NCBI RefSeq assembly: GCF_025370935.1
Contig: NC_133481.1
Location: 10,242,610-10,306,609 of the forward strand
Direction of reading: 5' to 3'
Origin: Choristoneura fumiferana
Taxonomy: Eukaryota; Arthropoda; Insecta; Lepidoptera; Tortricidae
DNA: 64,000 nucleotides
In this document: positions 45,350-55,570 of the stretch, one piece after another
Layout of the letters: every line of letters begins with the position of its first letter
How positions within the stretch are numbered: the stretch's first letter is position 1
The notes under the pieces: model-generated
What the model was told of the DNA's origin: nothing
The model's input: the letters and a program-made list of their open reading frames with translations, nothing else
Database searches by the model: none
Program-made: the position numbers and the translations under genes

Positions 45350-45588
45350 TCGATGACTAGGGGACAATTTACTAAAGCGACACTTATCTCCTAAACCAGT
45401 GGATTTTGCTATGAATTATTAAAACCTTATTATAGTCTATTAAATTATGTGTCATATATTCCTGGAAATTTTAAAATTGGTTGTCTGGTTAAAAAGTTAT
45501 GATTTTTTTTCGTAAAAAAAAAACTTTAAATCGCTCTCCTGTAAAGTTGACGAAGTGTCGCTTTAGTACTTTTGCCTGCCGAGCGACG
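45350..45588 (+). mobile_element. Repeat F, copy 2 with both ends
   Basis: Left ACTAAAGCGACACTT (45371-45385) and right AAGTGTCGCTTTAGT (45553-45567) are inverted. The right end runs on through ACTTTTGCCTGCCGAGCGAC G, 36 bp identical (as reverse complement) to 39988-40023. Non-coding interior. Confidence 0.75.
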
Positions 45589-46189
45589 ATATTTTGTATT
45601 TTTTAAATATATTTATACTTCTTCTTGTTGTCGGTTTGTCAAACAATAAAGATAAACAAACAAAGAACAAACTAAAGAACTGCTTGCACACTATTTGTTT
45701 TTTTTTAATTAGTAATATGCTTATTAGACGAAATTTTCGATTTTTGGTACTCGAGGCGAGGGTCCGATTCCCGTCATGCGATAAAAAAAAAGTATTTGTT
45801 TAGAAAAAAAATCAAAACTTGCGCATTTGTTACTCAGCCGGTGTAAAATATTTGACAGTTTGTGCGGCAGCCGGCATCGAGGGTATTTCTCTGAATAGCT
45901 GGAGGTGTAAAAGCCGGGGGCCACGCACTAGGCAGTCTTTTGTCCTCTTCTCAAGTGTAAATAGCCTAGCGTTTTAATTTCAAAACGTCCGCCACTTCTT
46001 CAGGACTTATTTCGCGTTCTAAGGAACGTGAAATTAGAACGAAAGATATCGCATTGATTGTTTTTAAATTTAGTTTTATCGAAATCAAAACGAATCCATA
46101 CAAAAGGTTTATATTAACACGGTACCTTTATACGACCAACATGATAAACATGCAAACCTTGTGCGAGATCTACAGTGAAACCGCCAAAC
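45589..46189. other. Low-copy stretch
   Basis: 45745-45785 reads GGCGAGGGTCCGATTCCCGT CATGCG before a poly-A, slightly resembling a tRNA T-arm or SINE head, but too little remains to call. Confidence 0.4.
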
Positions 46190-46385
46190 TATGATATATA
46201 TTATAACCAACAAATAGTTGGAAAACCCCTGACTTTGTCACTTCAAAATTTAATATCTCAAAAACTGCTAAACCGATTTTGATGAAAAATGTCTAAGAAC
46301 CATTGCTAGAAAACCTGATTTCAAATAAAAAAATCGCATTCAAATCGGTCCACCCGCTTAAGAGCTCCGGTGCCACAGACAGACC
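46190..46385 (+). repeat. Dispersed repeat E (copy 2)
   Basis: Counterpart of 35795-36120 in opposite orientation; shorter because two interior blocks of the other copy are missing. Confidence 0.75.
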
Positions 46386-46799
46386 CTCTTTTTGCATTGA
46401 AAAATAAAAAAAGGGAAAAAGCGACGATACCTATCACTTTTGATATTAGTTCTGGAAGAAAATGTAAATAAAAATAATAAACAATGCTTGGCACCGTGGA
46501 TCAACATCATAATGACAATTACTGTGTAGGTAATGATTGATAAAATTGACACTTATTAGGTAATTTATTGCAAAAACCTTCTATAGTGGGACACGATAGA
46601 ATTATAATAAATTTAAAAATAATTAGATTATCTTTACACACATATGCCAAGACGCAGGCGTAAGCCAGTACAATGAAACGGTTGGCCTAATTCTCATTCA
46701 TGGAGCGCGCAAAAGAAATGTGTCAACTCTCATGAAACTGTCAAAGAGTAAAATTAAAACCCATAATTTCTGTGTAAAACGAGAGCACATCTCAACTTA
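46386..46799. other. AT-rich stretch
   Basis: Nothing recognised. Confidence 0.45.
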
Positions 46800-46990
46800 C
46801 CTACGTTGTCCTAACAATTCCTTTTCCGTTTCCACAAAGGCAATTTCGTATTAAAGTGAGTGCCAAAAATGCCGCGAACATTTGCCATATTGCGGGGTAA
46901 TTTCAAATTACACTCGGTTCACTTGGCCCAACCCTCCACTTGTTCTGGCTTCAGTCACAGTGGAAAGAATTCACAGCCGCTGTGAAAAAC
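46800..46990. promoter_or_regulatory. Low-copy patch, weak enhancer candidate
   Basis: Contains the palindrome GTAATTTCAAATTAC (46897-46911), a paired-type homeodomain-like arrangement, and ACAAAGG/AACAATTCC Sox/TCF-like words upstream. More GC-rich than flanks and not repeated here. No gene model supports it. Confidence 0.25.
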
Positions 46991-47599
46991 TTTTTCTACG
47001 TGTCTTGATTTTTCTAGTTGTTGTTTCTTTGTCAAAGTTACATTACGACAAAACTTAACGCGATGTTCGCTTACTTCACCACCACGTCACTCACTCTTGT
47101 ATTTGCCATTACGATATCGATCGGAATAAGAATACTAGGTACTAATACTGAATATAAATTCAAAATTAACTTAATTAATTTCTTTATAAAAAAATCCAAA
47201 TACTTTTGTCTGGGTAATTGCGAATATAGATAATTGTCCAAGAAGCTCTTTAGCAAACTCATGTCCTACAAAAATATAGAAAAAATATTGATTGTGTTAA
47301 AATAAACATAGACACATAAGTTAGTACTCGTAGTGTTTATGTTAGTTGTTAATTAAAAAATGTATAAAACGCTTTAATGCTAAAATTAATTACTTCCTAT
47401 TTGCATGTGATAAGATATTTAAATTTAATTAATAAGCCCCTCTACATCTACACCTGAAGAACAGGAAATTTCCTAGTTCAGGGTAATGTGTGTTATTTGT
47501 CCCTTTTAATAACTAACTGTAGCCCAAAAGTTTGTTAACATTTTATTTTACAAAAGATAAATAAAGATTATTATTATGTCTGTCTCTCTATTTGTTAAT
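46991..47599. other. AT-rich stretch
   Basis: Nothing recognised; the frame 47018-47233 looks like chance. Confidence 0.45.
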
Positions 47600-47735
47600 A
47601 AAAATTGGTACCGTGATAATTTGAGACCCTGAGAAGGAAACAGTATAGTTTTTAACCCAGAAAATTACATAAGTACATCCCAAAAGATAGCAATAAACAA
47701 ATTCTTCACAGACGGAGTCGCGGGCAACAGCAGTA
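47600..47735 (-). repeat. Lep1-like element, diverged
   Basis: Ends CAGACGGAGTCGCGGGCAAC AG, the complement of the CTGTTGCCCGCGACTCCGTC start; GTTTTTAACCCAGAAAATT lies in the expected place before it. Confidence 0.6.
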
Positions 47736-48484
47736 AACGATAAAAAATATAGCGAAGAGGCATGTTAAAAATAGTTTAGTTCATTAATATAAACTTTTAC
47801 AATAACACATGAATTAATCAATTAATATTCAAAAAAATATACAAGGTCTAAACCTCAGACACCCCAAAAATATTTTTTCATTTTAAGTTACTTGATTGCA
47901 TTTATTTTTAAATGCCTTCATTATTTTAAAAGATATTCGTGTGTTTTGCTAAGTCACGAAATTTTAGTTCATTTCTAACTCTACACTATTTGTCAGTTGC
48001 ACTTTGACGTTTTTAGAAGAAAATCATATAGTGATAGCAAAACGGCCAGTATTAAATTATCGGAATAGTATACTACCTCGCTGAAATATTTAATTGGCGG
48101 GTGTTGCAGTCGTAACTTTACAATACAAAAGGGATTTAAAAACACAAACACAACCTGATTTAAAACATAGTGTAATCGATTCTACTCTCGATTCTGAGCA
48201 AACTACTTTCTGGTTTTCAGTTATTTAATTAACACCTTGTATATCAATATTCCCTTCTTTGACACAGATCACTTTACCAAAGGCACCGCTGTCGTCTTTA
48301 CTGAAATAAACTTCACTGTGGCTTACAAAGTATTTACTCCATTTTTATTGGCTTTCTAGGCAGTTATAATTTTAGTAGCGATTGCGAAAGTCTGATTTAT
48401 GGACTCAATTTCTATAAGACATGACACTGGGATTTCGTGGGATCCCAACATCAATGCTTTTGGGTAAGCACTTAATAGGCAAAT
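47736..48484. other. AT-rich stretch
   Basis: Nothing recognised. Confidence 0.5.
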
Positions 48485-48645
48485 GTTTGGTAAGTGTGTT
48501 TGTTTGTTTGTTTGTTACCTCATCACGTCTAAACCGCTGAACCGATTTAAATGAAAGTCGGTGTACATAGTTCGAGTCCCGTGGAAGGACATAGGATAGT
48601 TTTATTTCGCAAAACTGCATAGTTGCTGCGGGATGGCGAAACTAA
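48485..48645 (-). repeat. Lep1-like element, 5' end lost
   Basis: GTTACCTCATCACGTCTAAA, CGCTGAACCGATTTAAATGA, GAAGGACATAGGATAGTTTT and CTGCATAGTTGCTGCGGGAT are the usual blocks read in reverse; the CTAGC terminus is missing. Confidence 0.75.
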
Positions 48646-48673
48646 ATAATATAGTTTTTTTTTTCTAATGTAA

Positions 48674-48907
48674 TATCATTTCCACCACCACCACCCTCAC
48701 CATTTAGATGGCTGGCGGTCCTCTACTGTGCGTTTTTCCAGAAATTTCCTGCCTCGCACAGCAAAACTCTGGAATGAACTATCGCCTGCGCTATTCCCGG
48801 ACCGATATGACCTTCAAGTTTTCAAGAAAAGAGCGTACTCCTACCTTAAAGGCCGGCAACGCACTTGTGACTCTTCTGGTGTTGCAGGTGTCCATGGGCG
48901 ATGGTAA
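48674..48907 (+). pseudogene. CR1/Jockey-like LINE C-terminal ORF fragment
   Basis: An open frame of 77 codons ending at TAA 48905-48907, with no start of its own. It reads HHLDGWRSSTVRFSRNFLPR, TAKLWNELSPALFPDRYDLQ, VFKKRAYSYLKGRQRTCD and SSGVAGVHGRW. R-T-x-x-LWN-x-LP...FPDRYDLQxFKKRxxxYLKGRQRxC is the conserved C-terminus of lepidopteran CR1/Jockey-type LINE proteins. There are no stops or frameshifts, so this 5'-truncated copy is fairly young. Its 3' UTR and poly-A follow to 48962. Confidence 0.85.
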
Positions 48908-48962
48908 TCGCTTACCATCAGGCGATCCGCCTGCTCGTTTGCCCCCTATACCATAAAAAAAA
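48908..48962 (+). mobile_element. LINE 3' UTR and poly-A
   Basis: CGCTTACCATCAGGCGATCC GCCTGCTCGTTTGCC then poly-A. The same tail, from CTGGTGTTGCAG onward, is at the end of the retroposons at 51199-51490, 50302-50408, 62948-63110 and 61847-61926. Confidence 0.85.
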
Positions 48963-49148
48963 TTTGTTTATTACACTTGATTTGTTGTTGTTGCAGGTAA
49001 GGAAAAGAACAACTAAGCACCTTTGCAAGAGGTAAAGGTTTTAGGTGAAATCTACAGTATCGATTCAAGTGACAAAATTAAAAGTAGGTACTCGTAAGTG
49101 TAAGTGGGGTTCCCTAAGGACAACGGGAAAAGATAATTATATTATACA

Positions 49149-49233
49149 CTCAGCGGCACAAAATTTGGCCCACGCCTCATACAAAATTACCTATTAATGC
49201 ATACATTTGAGGGCCAGATTTCTTGCCGCTTAG
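49149..49233. mobile_element. 85-bp MITE, CTCAGCGGCA family (copy 2)
   Basis: Same length and ends as 16547-16631 with few differences; the right end is CTTAG instead of CTCAG. Confidence 0.8.
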
Positions 49234-49339
49234 TATATTTTGTGTATACACCCAAAATTAGATAACTATTTGATTTCTTCAGATAGTCGTAGAGCTACAT
49301 ATAGAGAAAAGAACAGCTCAACTATCACGCATGTATTCC

Positions 49340-49545
49340 CAATTGGGGTAGGCAGAGCACACGAAACGTTACCGCTTCGGAGTCTCTTTCAGCAATTTTC
49401 GGTTTAGCGGTACAATAATGACAGGTTGCTAGCTTTTCGCCTGCGGTATACCTTAACCTATATCCTTTGTCGCCTCTTACGACATCCACAGAAGAAATGC
49501 TCCAAGTGTAATTTTAAACCCGATCACACGGGGTATAAATAAACA
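49340..49545 (+). mobile_element. LINE 3' end (GGGGTAGGCAGAG family)
   Basis: TTCCCAATTGGGGTAGGCAG, CCTTTGTCGCCTCTTACGAC ATCCA, GATCACACGGGG: the block order of a common moth LINE terminus. A shorter relative is nested at 1549-1687. Confidence 0.65.
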
Positions 49546-50301
49546 GCAGTCAATATTTATACTAACTTCAAATATTCATTCAACAAAATAATTTCGTACA
49601 AAAAAAAAAAAAAGTATAAAGATTTTAATCACAAAATACACAATAAACTCTCTATTCACTTTTGATGAGCTGAAAAATCTATAAACAGGTGACATTGCGA
49701 AAATCTATCACCAAATAAAACACAAACCGAATTTCCTGCACCAGGCAATACAGTAATCTCACACGATCCCTAAAACTGAGTAGTCAATTAATGCCAAAAC
49801 TGCCCCTGGCTCCAAAGGGAGCCACTTTTCCATACACTTACATACTCTGGGCAATCTACCAGTTGGCTATACCAGAGTAGCTAGGGACTGCAATATGATG
49901 GGACTTGACAGGGGACATGGCTAACTGAGTAAGACGCGGGCTGGGAAAAATAACCCTTACCAACGTAGTAATAAATCTCGTTTATTGCTATATCGGTTTA
50001 TAAGGATAATAAGGTCTGATAGTTCGTAATCACATTGGGTTTCTGTTTTATTTAGCAGTTAGATAATTAATAGAGATTTTATTTCTCTTTTGGCTTCAAA
50101 ATAATTCAGAAAAATAATGTGACTGGTATTGAATTAAATCGAACTAAGTATGATATCGTGTAAATAACCTTTTGCCAACTTTAAGAAGACAGAGACTGTT
50201 TTAAAAATTGTCAAGGGTGCAATAAAATTGTACTAGAGCAACAGCATATCCAAGACTATCGCTATGCCGTGGGAATTTGCAACTTTTCGAGATAGCTCAA
50301 G
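49546..50301. other. AT-rich stretch
   Basis: No gene recognised. A short stem GGCTCC/GGAGCC lies near 49809. Confidence 0.45.
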
Positions 50302-50408
50302 TTTTTTTTTATTCGTCTGGATGGCAAACGAGCAAGTGGGTCTCCTGATGGTAAGAGGTCACCACCGCCCATAGACACCTGCAACACCAGGGGGATTGCA
50401 GATACGTT
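50302..50408 (-). mobile_element. Retroposon 3' tail, antisense
   Basis: Poly-T, then GGCAAACGAGCAAGTGGGTC TCC and CCTGCAACACCAGGGGGATT: the reverse of the tail at 51385-51490. It stops after about 105 bp, a severely truncated copy. Confidence 0.8.
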
Positions 50409-50561
50409 ATAAACTATCTAAATATGACTGTGTAAAAAAAATCTAAAATTCATCCAGCTGTTTAAGCCCTTAAACGATATAACTAACATACCTAACTACA
50501 TTAAAATTTACAAAATGAGTAGGGTTGCGATAAATAAAAATTTACCGAAAAAAAATTTGCG

Positions 50562-51198
50562 CGATACCGGCGCCAACCAATAAGAAGCGTGACACACATG
50601 TCAAACGGACCTTACGATACTAGCGCCTACCAATAAGAAGCGTGACACACATGTCTAACGGACCTCACGATACTAGCGTCAACCAATAAGAAGCGTGACA
50701 CACATGTCAAACGGACCTCACGATACTAGCGCCTACCAATAAGAAGCGTGACACAGATATCAAACGGACCTCACGATACTAGCGCCAACCAATAAGAAGC
50801 GTGACACACATGTCAAACGGACCTCACGATACTAGCGCCTACCAATAAGAAGCGTGACACAGATATCAAACGGACCTCACGATACTAGCGTCAACCAATA
50901 AGAAGCGTGACACACATGTCAAACGGACCTCACGATACTAGCGCCTACCAATAAGAAGCGTGACACAGATATCAAACGGACCTCACGATACTAGCGCCAA
51001 CCAATAAGAAGCGTGACACACATGTCAAACGGACCTCACGATACTAGCGCCTACCAATAAGAAGCGTGACACAGATATCAAACGGACCTCACGATACTAG
51101 CGCCTACCAATAAGAAGCGTGACACACATGTCAAGCGGACCTCACGAACCAATAAGAAGCGTGACACAGATATCAAACGGACCTCACGATACTAGCGG
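50562..51198 (+). repeat. 53-bp tandem array, 12 monomers
   Basis: Each monomer reads GCGYCWACCAATAAGAAGCG, TGACACA(CATG/GATA)TC, AAACGGACCTCACGATACTA. Two monomer types alternate (CATGTC and GATATC), making a 106-bp dimer. A further C/T difference makes a 212-bp unit present twice in exact form (50676-50887 and 50888-51099). Monomer 12 follows an 11-bp deletion. Each unit carries ACCAAT, a CCAAT-box-like word. The array leads without a break into the retroposon at 51199-51490. Confidence 0.95.
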
Positions 51199-51490
51199 CA
51201 ACTAATCAATCAGAACAACCCACTTTAGTTAGTGCAAATTGTGCAAAATCCGCCCGGATTGCTACCACCATCTTGCTCGCTAATCCTGCCGTGAAGCAGC
51301 AGTGCTTGCACTGTTGTGTTTTGGCGTGGAGAGTAATCCAGCCGGTGAAATTACTAGCACTTGAGGTTTAGACCTCTAGGTTGGCAACGCATCTGCAATA
51401 CCCCTGGTGTTGCAGATGTTTATGGGCGGTGGTGATCTCTTACCATCAGGAGACCCACTTGCTCGTTTGCCATGCAGTCGAATAAAAAAA
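51199..51490 (+). mobile_element. Non-autonomous retroposon body with poly-A
   Basis: Unique head CGCCCGGATTGCTACCACCA, TGAAGCAGCAGTGCTTGCAC, GCCGGTGAAATTACTAGCAC, then CTCTAGGTTGGCAACGCATC and the LINE-like tail CTGGTGTTGCAG...CTCGTTTGCCA, ending in A7. The tail is shared with the CR1/Jockey-like LINE at 48674-48962. No frame and no tRNA-like head. The 5'-truncated copy 62948-63110 shares 160 bp. Confidence 0.8.
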
Positions 51491-52682
51491 TTGTACATTT
51501 AAATTATAATAAACCCAGGATAATGTTAATGACCGCTACAAATGTCTTCATTGCGACCGGCAGAAGACAAGAAGCATTAAAATTCCCACGATTTAAACTA
51601 TATCAAATTACTAAAAGGAACATGTACTCGTACAAACCTTGCTCACCCTCTCATAACCAAGACAAACTTAAACCTGACACTGTTACTAGAAACCGAACCT
51701 TGTGATGTTTAGACGTATGGTGTTCAAGATGTGGCTTTAAGTTGGTAGATAGATATAAAAATCAGTGATAGGAGTGTTTCGAATGACGTTTTCATTACAG
51801 AGGTCACGTCCCCCCTTGGCTAAGAGGTATTAAACGGGTCACTGGGCAGGTAAATATTGAAACGCAAACAAGTTTAACTCCCTCTAATGCACCACTGATA
51901 TTTATATTCTTTTCGTAAGGGGAAGGGGATTTTATTTTGAAATTAAATTTAGAGGTCGGAACGTGCCTTGATTTAATTAGGTGATGTTTATTTGATAGAA
52001 GTTTCGCGTTATTTGTTATCCAATTAATTATTTCAGTGCAAGTAACCATATTTTAACGAAGAAGAAAAATGCAAAATCAAACTGTTTTGAAAACTCTTTG
52101 AAACCGATGAATGCGGGAGGGATGCAGCAATTAACTCATATTAAATATTATGTTGCTGCCTTAATTGTTACGGCGCTACGGTGTTTTTCCAGGCGTCATA
52201 ATGAGTAAAAAATATTGTTGCCTAGCCTTTAGGTACTTGCGGTTTCGTTCGCGTAAACCATTAGACTTAGTTGCATTGAAGTTATAGGATTTGACGAAAT
52301 TTCTGTTTCTAGTGCCAAAATGAGTGGTTTTAGTTCTTGTGCCATTTTACTTTGGCCCAAGACTTTTCCCTAATTATAACTTGTTTCACTGTCACACAGT
52401 GAACAAAGAAACAGATAAGTAGGAAGTAATAAAATCGTCAATAAAAACAACCGAATGATAACGAATCACAATGAAATTGTTTATTCGTGCGATAAAAACT
52501 AAAGCGGAGGGGTGCCTAATAGCTTTATTTAGGGGCTGTTTCAATTGTTTAATTAAAAAGTTTGACTGATTTTTGTAAGCCAATGAAATTAGTTTCAGTT
52601 GCGGAATTGAATCACACATCCTTTTCTCAATGAAACTGAGAATCTCCAGCTTTTTCTCGATTTTTTAACATTTCGTTATTAT
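51491..52682. other. Low-copy stretch
   Basis: No gene recognised. 52530-52545 matches only the first 13 bases of the GGGGCTGTTTCA MITE family. Confidence 0.45.
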
Positions 52683-52870
52683 TTTGGCCTATGCGTCTGT
52701 TTTAGACAAATGCCATGATTTCAGCGTACAATGTTTTTGGTGACTAACTAAACCGACCTGAGAGCGACATGTTCGTCCACAGACCTGACAAGAAAAGTTT
52801 GCGGAAGTTGGTGCAGAACCACCATGATGTCTTTTCTGTTTCTTGTCAGAAAGTGTCTTGAAGCAGGCTT
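52683..52870 (-). pseudogene. LINE C-terminal zinc-finger relic (copy 3)
   Basis: Minus-strand frame reads DKKQKRHHGGSAPTSANFSC, QVCGRTCRSQVGLVSHQKHC and ends KTDA-stop at 52689-52691. The finger is intact and uninterrupted. Sequence upstream is lost within 60 bp. Confidence 0.8.
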
Positions 52871-53418
52871 CATCGATTTACTTGCGCCAAGCAATGCGTA
52901 TAATATAATAAGACACATAACATAACACAAAACACACACATTACATGGTATACACGTGATCGAATTCTATATAAATACATTGGATCACTGCTAATCCTAA
53001 TATATAACGCCTTAATTAAAAGCCTTAATACTCGTAAATCATCCCGTAGAATTCCACTTACTGTTATTCCAGTTACTGCTCTAGATAAAGCATTATTGGC
53101 TGGTGAATGGTGCAACAAAGCTAACCGAGAAGTATTCACTGATTCTAATTGATCTCTGAATACCAACCTATTCAAAACTACTGTCTCAATCCTACTTAAG
53201 TTTCACAGTTTCTCCCTTACTCTATTTAGTAATCATAGAGCAAGACCAAGCTTATGATTTCAAGCAGTCTACTCTGAATTTGATAGTTCCACGTTTTATG
53301 AGATCGGAATATGAGGTGGCGTTGTCAAGTTTTATGTTAAGGAGCTGGACTAGGTAGGTCAGGATATAATAGGCAGCGCTATAAATCCACAGTAAATAAA
53401 TAACTAAGTCGTGGTAGT
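52871..53418. other. Stretch with unassigned minus frame
   Basis: The minus frame 52870-53175 (101 codons) begins MNRLVFRDQLESVNTSRLAL and looks more protein-like in its first half than neighbouring frames, but I recognise no family. Possibly another TE fragment. Confidence 0.3.
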
Positions 53419-53494
53419 CTTAGGGCATCCAAAACCGGGTTTTATTGTATGGAGAAAAGCCGTACAATTAAAAAACCGGTTTAGGATACCCTAG
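53419..53494. mobile_element. Small foldback, TTAGGGCATCC ends
   Basis: TTAGGGCATCCAAAACCGGG faces ACCGGTTTAGGATACCCTA; about 76 bp with a TTGTA/TACAA inner stem. Confidence 0.65.
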
Positions 53495-54163
53495 GTAGTT
53501 TAGTTGTTTTCTGCTAAATCTAAGGTAAACGTCAAATCATAATGAAAGGTTTATAAAATGGTGAAAGGAAAAAACTAGTATAGTTTTCGCAGAGAAGATA
53601 GAGACAGCTAGGTTTGTTGTTTGTTTTTTTTATTAGATTTTTGAGGAAAGTATTATTTTCGATATTTCAGAAGAATTGATAGCTTCTAAATATTAAACAG
53701 ACTCTCAAGCTTGTGCCTACCTTTAGGCCTAGATAATAACGTGCTTACTTTAATATAGTTAATAGTTCATTATGTTCAAGAGACCTTTTGTTTTAATTGC
53801 AATTGTTCGTCATTGTTCATATTAGAGAATAGGTGCCAACGTTAGAGGTGCACTCAGTTCTCCGCCGGGTCTCAGAGCTGTTAAAAGTAAATAAATCAGT
53901 CCAATCAAACTGCCGAGAAACTAGGTCATAAACTTGGAAATCTTGCCTTGAATAGATGAAAGAGTCTTTTTAGAAAATGAAAAGGAGGATGCAAAGGATT
54001 CAAATGAAGACTCCAAAACATGCAGGTCTTCATTTTACATTTAATTAGTAACTGAAACGTTTATGCTATCTGGTTTTCCATAATTAAATACATGAGGAGA
54101 TACCGTTTACATTTAATTTTAATGATTTATAAAAAAAGATACAGAAACGTATACTTATGTTTT
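53495..54163. other. AT-rich stretch
   Basis: Nothing recognised. Confidence 0.5.
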
Positions 54164-54165
54164 TA

Positions 54166-54297
54166 GGGTAAGTTTATACCGTGTCGCGACGTGACGCAAC
54201 GCAGCACATTCCATTGAAAGAATAATATACACGTCAACGACAAAAAAATGCATTGCCGTTGCCGCGTTCGTAGCGCATTTCAGTGTGAACTTATCCC
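54166..54297. mobile_element. 132-bp MITE, GGGTAAGTT ends, TA TSD
   Basis: GGGTAAGTTTATAC and GTGTGAACTTATCCC are inverted ends; TA flanks at 54164-54165 and 54298-54299. TA duplication would fit Tc1/mariner-like or Harbinger-like mobilisation. Confidence 0.7.
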
Positions 54298-54676
54298 TAA
54301 TGATTTACTTACTTCTATACCCTCGGCTTTCGCATTTTATAAATTAAAAATATAGGTAACTAATTTAGACTTTTGCCATTAGGGGAACATCTAACTGTAC
54401 TAATTACCGCCTCGAATCGCCGTCTTCGTCCTATAATTAGTTCGATTGTTCTTAAAGGTTTAAAAAATAATGGGGCCGAACTCTTTGACGGCCTTTGCGG
54501 TCTTTGTAATTCGAGGCCCTTTGTCAGGAAAAAGGAATTGACTTTTGGTTTAAATAGGTTCTTTTTATATTTTGTGTTCATATCACTATTTTATTTAACT
54601 CGTTACGACATACCTTTTTTATTAGAACTTAGTAGCAGACTAAGGGCTAGCCTGCTGATCAAATGCGAATACCTAA
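54298..54676. other. Low-copy stretch
   Basis: 54370-54550 looks low-copy, with TAATTACC and ATAATTAG homeodomain-like words; the 147-codon frame 54373-54816 runs from it into an antisense LINE tail, so it is not a gene. Confidence 0.4.
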
Positions 54677-54770
54677 CTGTACTCATCATCATCATCGATA
54701 TCAGCCGTAGGACGTCCACGTTTGGATATATACTGTACCCCTATACACAGTACACAGGCCTTTCCCTTCC
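54677..54770 (-). mobile_element. LINE (GAT)n tail, antisense
   Basis: ACTCATCATCATCATCGATA, TCAGCCGTAGGACGTCCACG: complement of the tail in 61725-61770. Confidence 0.65.
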
Positions 54771-54817
54771 AAAAAAAAGAATGTTCTATCTCATTATGCT
54801 TAAATTTTATAGTTAAA

Positions 54818-55250
54818 CTAGCTGTTGCCGACGACTTCACTTGATGAATTTGTTTATACAACTTACAAAAATAAAAAATATCCTACATCCTTCCCCGGGA
54901 CTTAAACTATATCCACTAAATTTCTTTTAAATCGGTTGAAACGTTATTGCATATAGTTAAAGTGGCAATGGGCGGGCAACATCGCTCCAAGAACAGGTAA
55001 CCAGGTTGGGGGAGTAAAGTTCTCGAGTGGCGACCGCGAACCTGAAGACGAAGCGTTGGCAGCCCTCCCACTAGGTGGGCTGATGACATTGCAAGATTTG
55101 CGGGCAACCGATGGATACAAGTGGCGAGTTGTTGTGGTGTTCCAAGTGGAAGATAGACGTCTTCCGGCTGATGAGATGATGTTGATGTTACTGTAATGTA
55201 TAATGATTTAGTAATAAACATTTTCACGAGCATAGTATTATTAGAATATA
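54818..55250 (+). mobile_element. Lep1-like element interrupted by LINE end
   Basis: ACTAGCTGTTGCCGACGACT begins the element; it runs to AATCGGTTGAAACGTT (about 54949) and appears to resume near 55210 as AATAAACATTTTCACG...TATTATTAGAAT, the eroded usual end. Confidence 0.6.
54957..55195 (+). pseudogene. LINE C-terminal relic inside Lep1-like copy
   Basis: AAAGTGGCAATGGGCGGGCA encodes KWQWAG; later words GTTCTCGAGTGGCGACC, CCTCCCACTAGGTGGGCTGA TGACAT and CTTCCGGCTGATGAGATGAT parallel 27369-27606. Coding capacity is lost. Confidence 0.75.
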
Positions 55251-55570
55251 ATTCTGTAGGAATATCTCGAACATTTCTTCCAAAATCTGCTCATGCCAAG
55301 TAAATAAGATATCGTTAGATCTGCTTTAATGTTTCGCAACAATAACAATATGTTACAAAATAATGGAGATACTTATACAATAACGACGTAGAAAATGGCG
55401 GGAGAATTAACTTAATGATCATGATCCGACAAACATTCCGAACATAATCCAGATCATTACACACACTTCACGTTGCAATGAAGAAATATTTCTGTTTTCT
55501 TTTTTTCTAATGTAATAAGTATAAGGAAAAATGTTAGGATTTTTGGCCAATTACAGTTATCAGTGGTAGC

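Noticed and set aside
50562..51198. CRISPR-like array
   Set aside because: The repeats are contiguous 53-bp monomers without unique spacers, in a eukaryotic context.
52530..52545. Fourth GGGGCTGTTTCA MITE
   Set aside because: Only about 13 bases match and no second end is found.
54373..54816. 147-codon open frame
   Set aside because: It runs from low-copy sequence into an antisense LINE tail; no conserved motif and long hydrophobic runs from AT-rich DNA.
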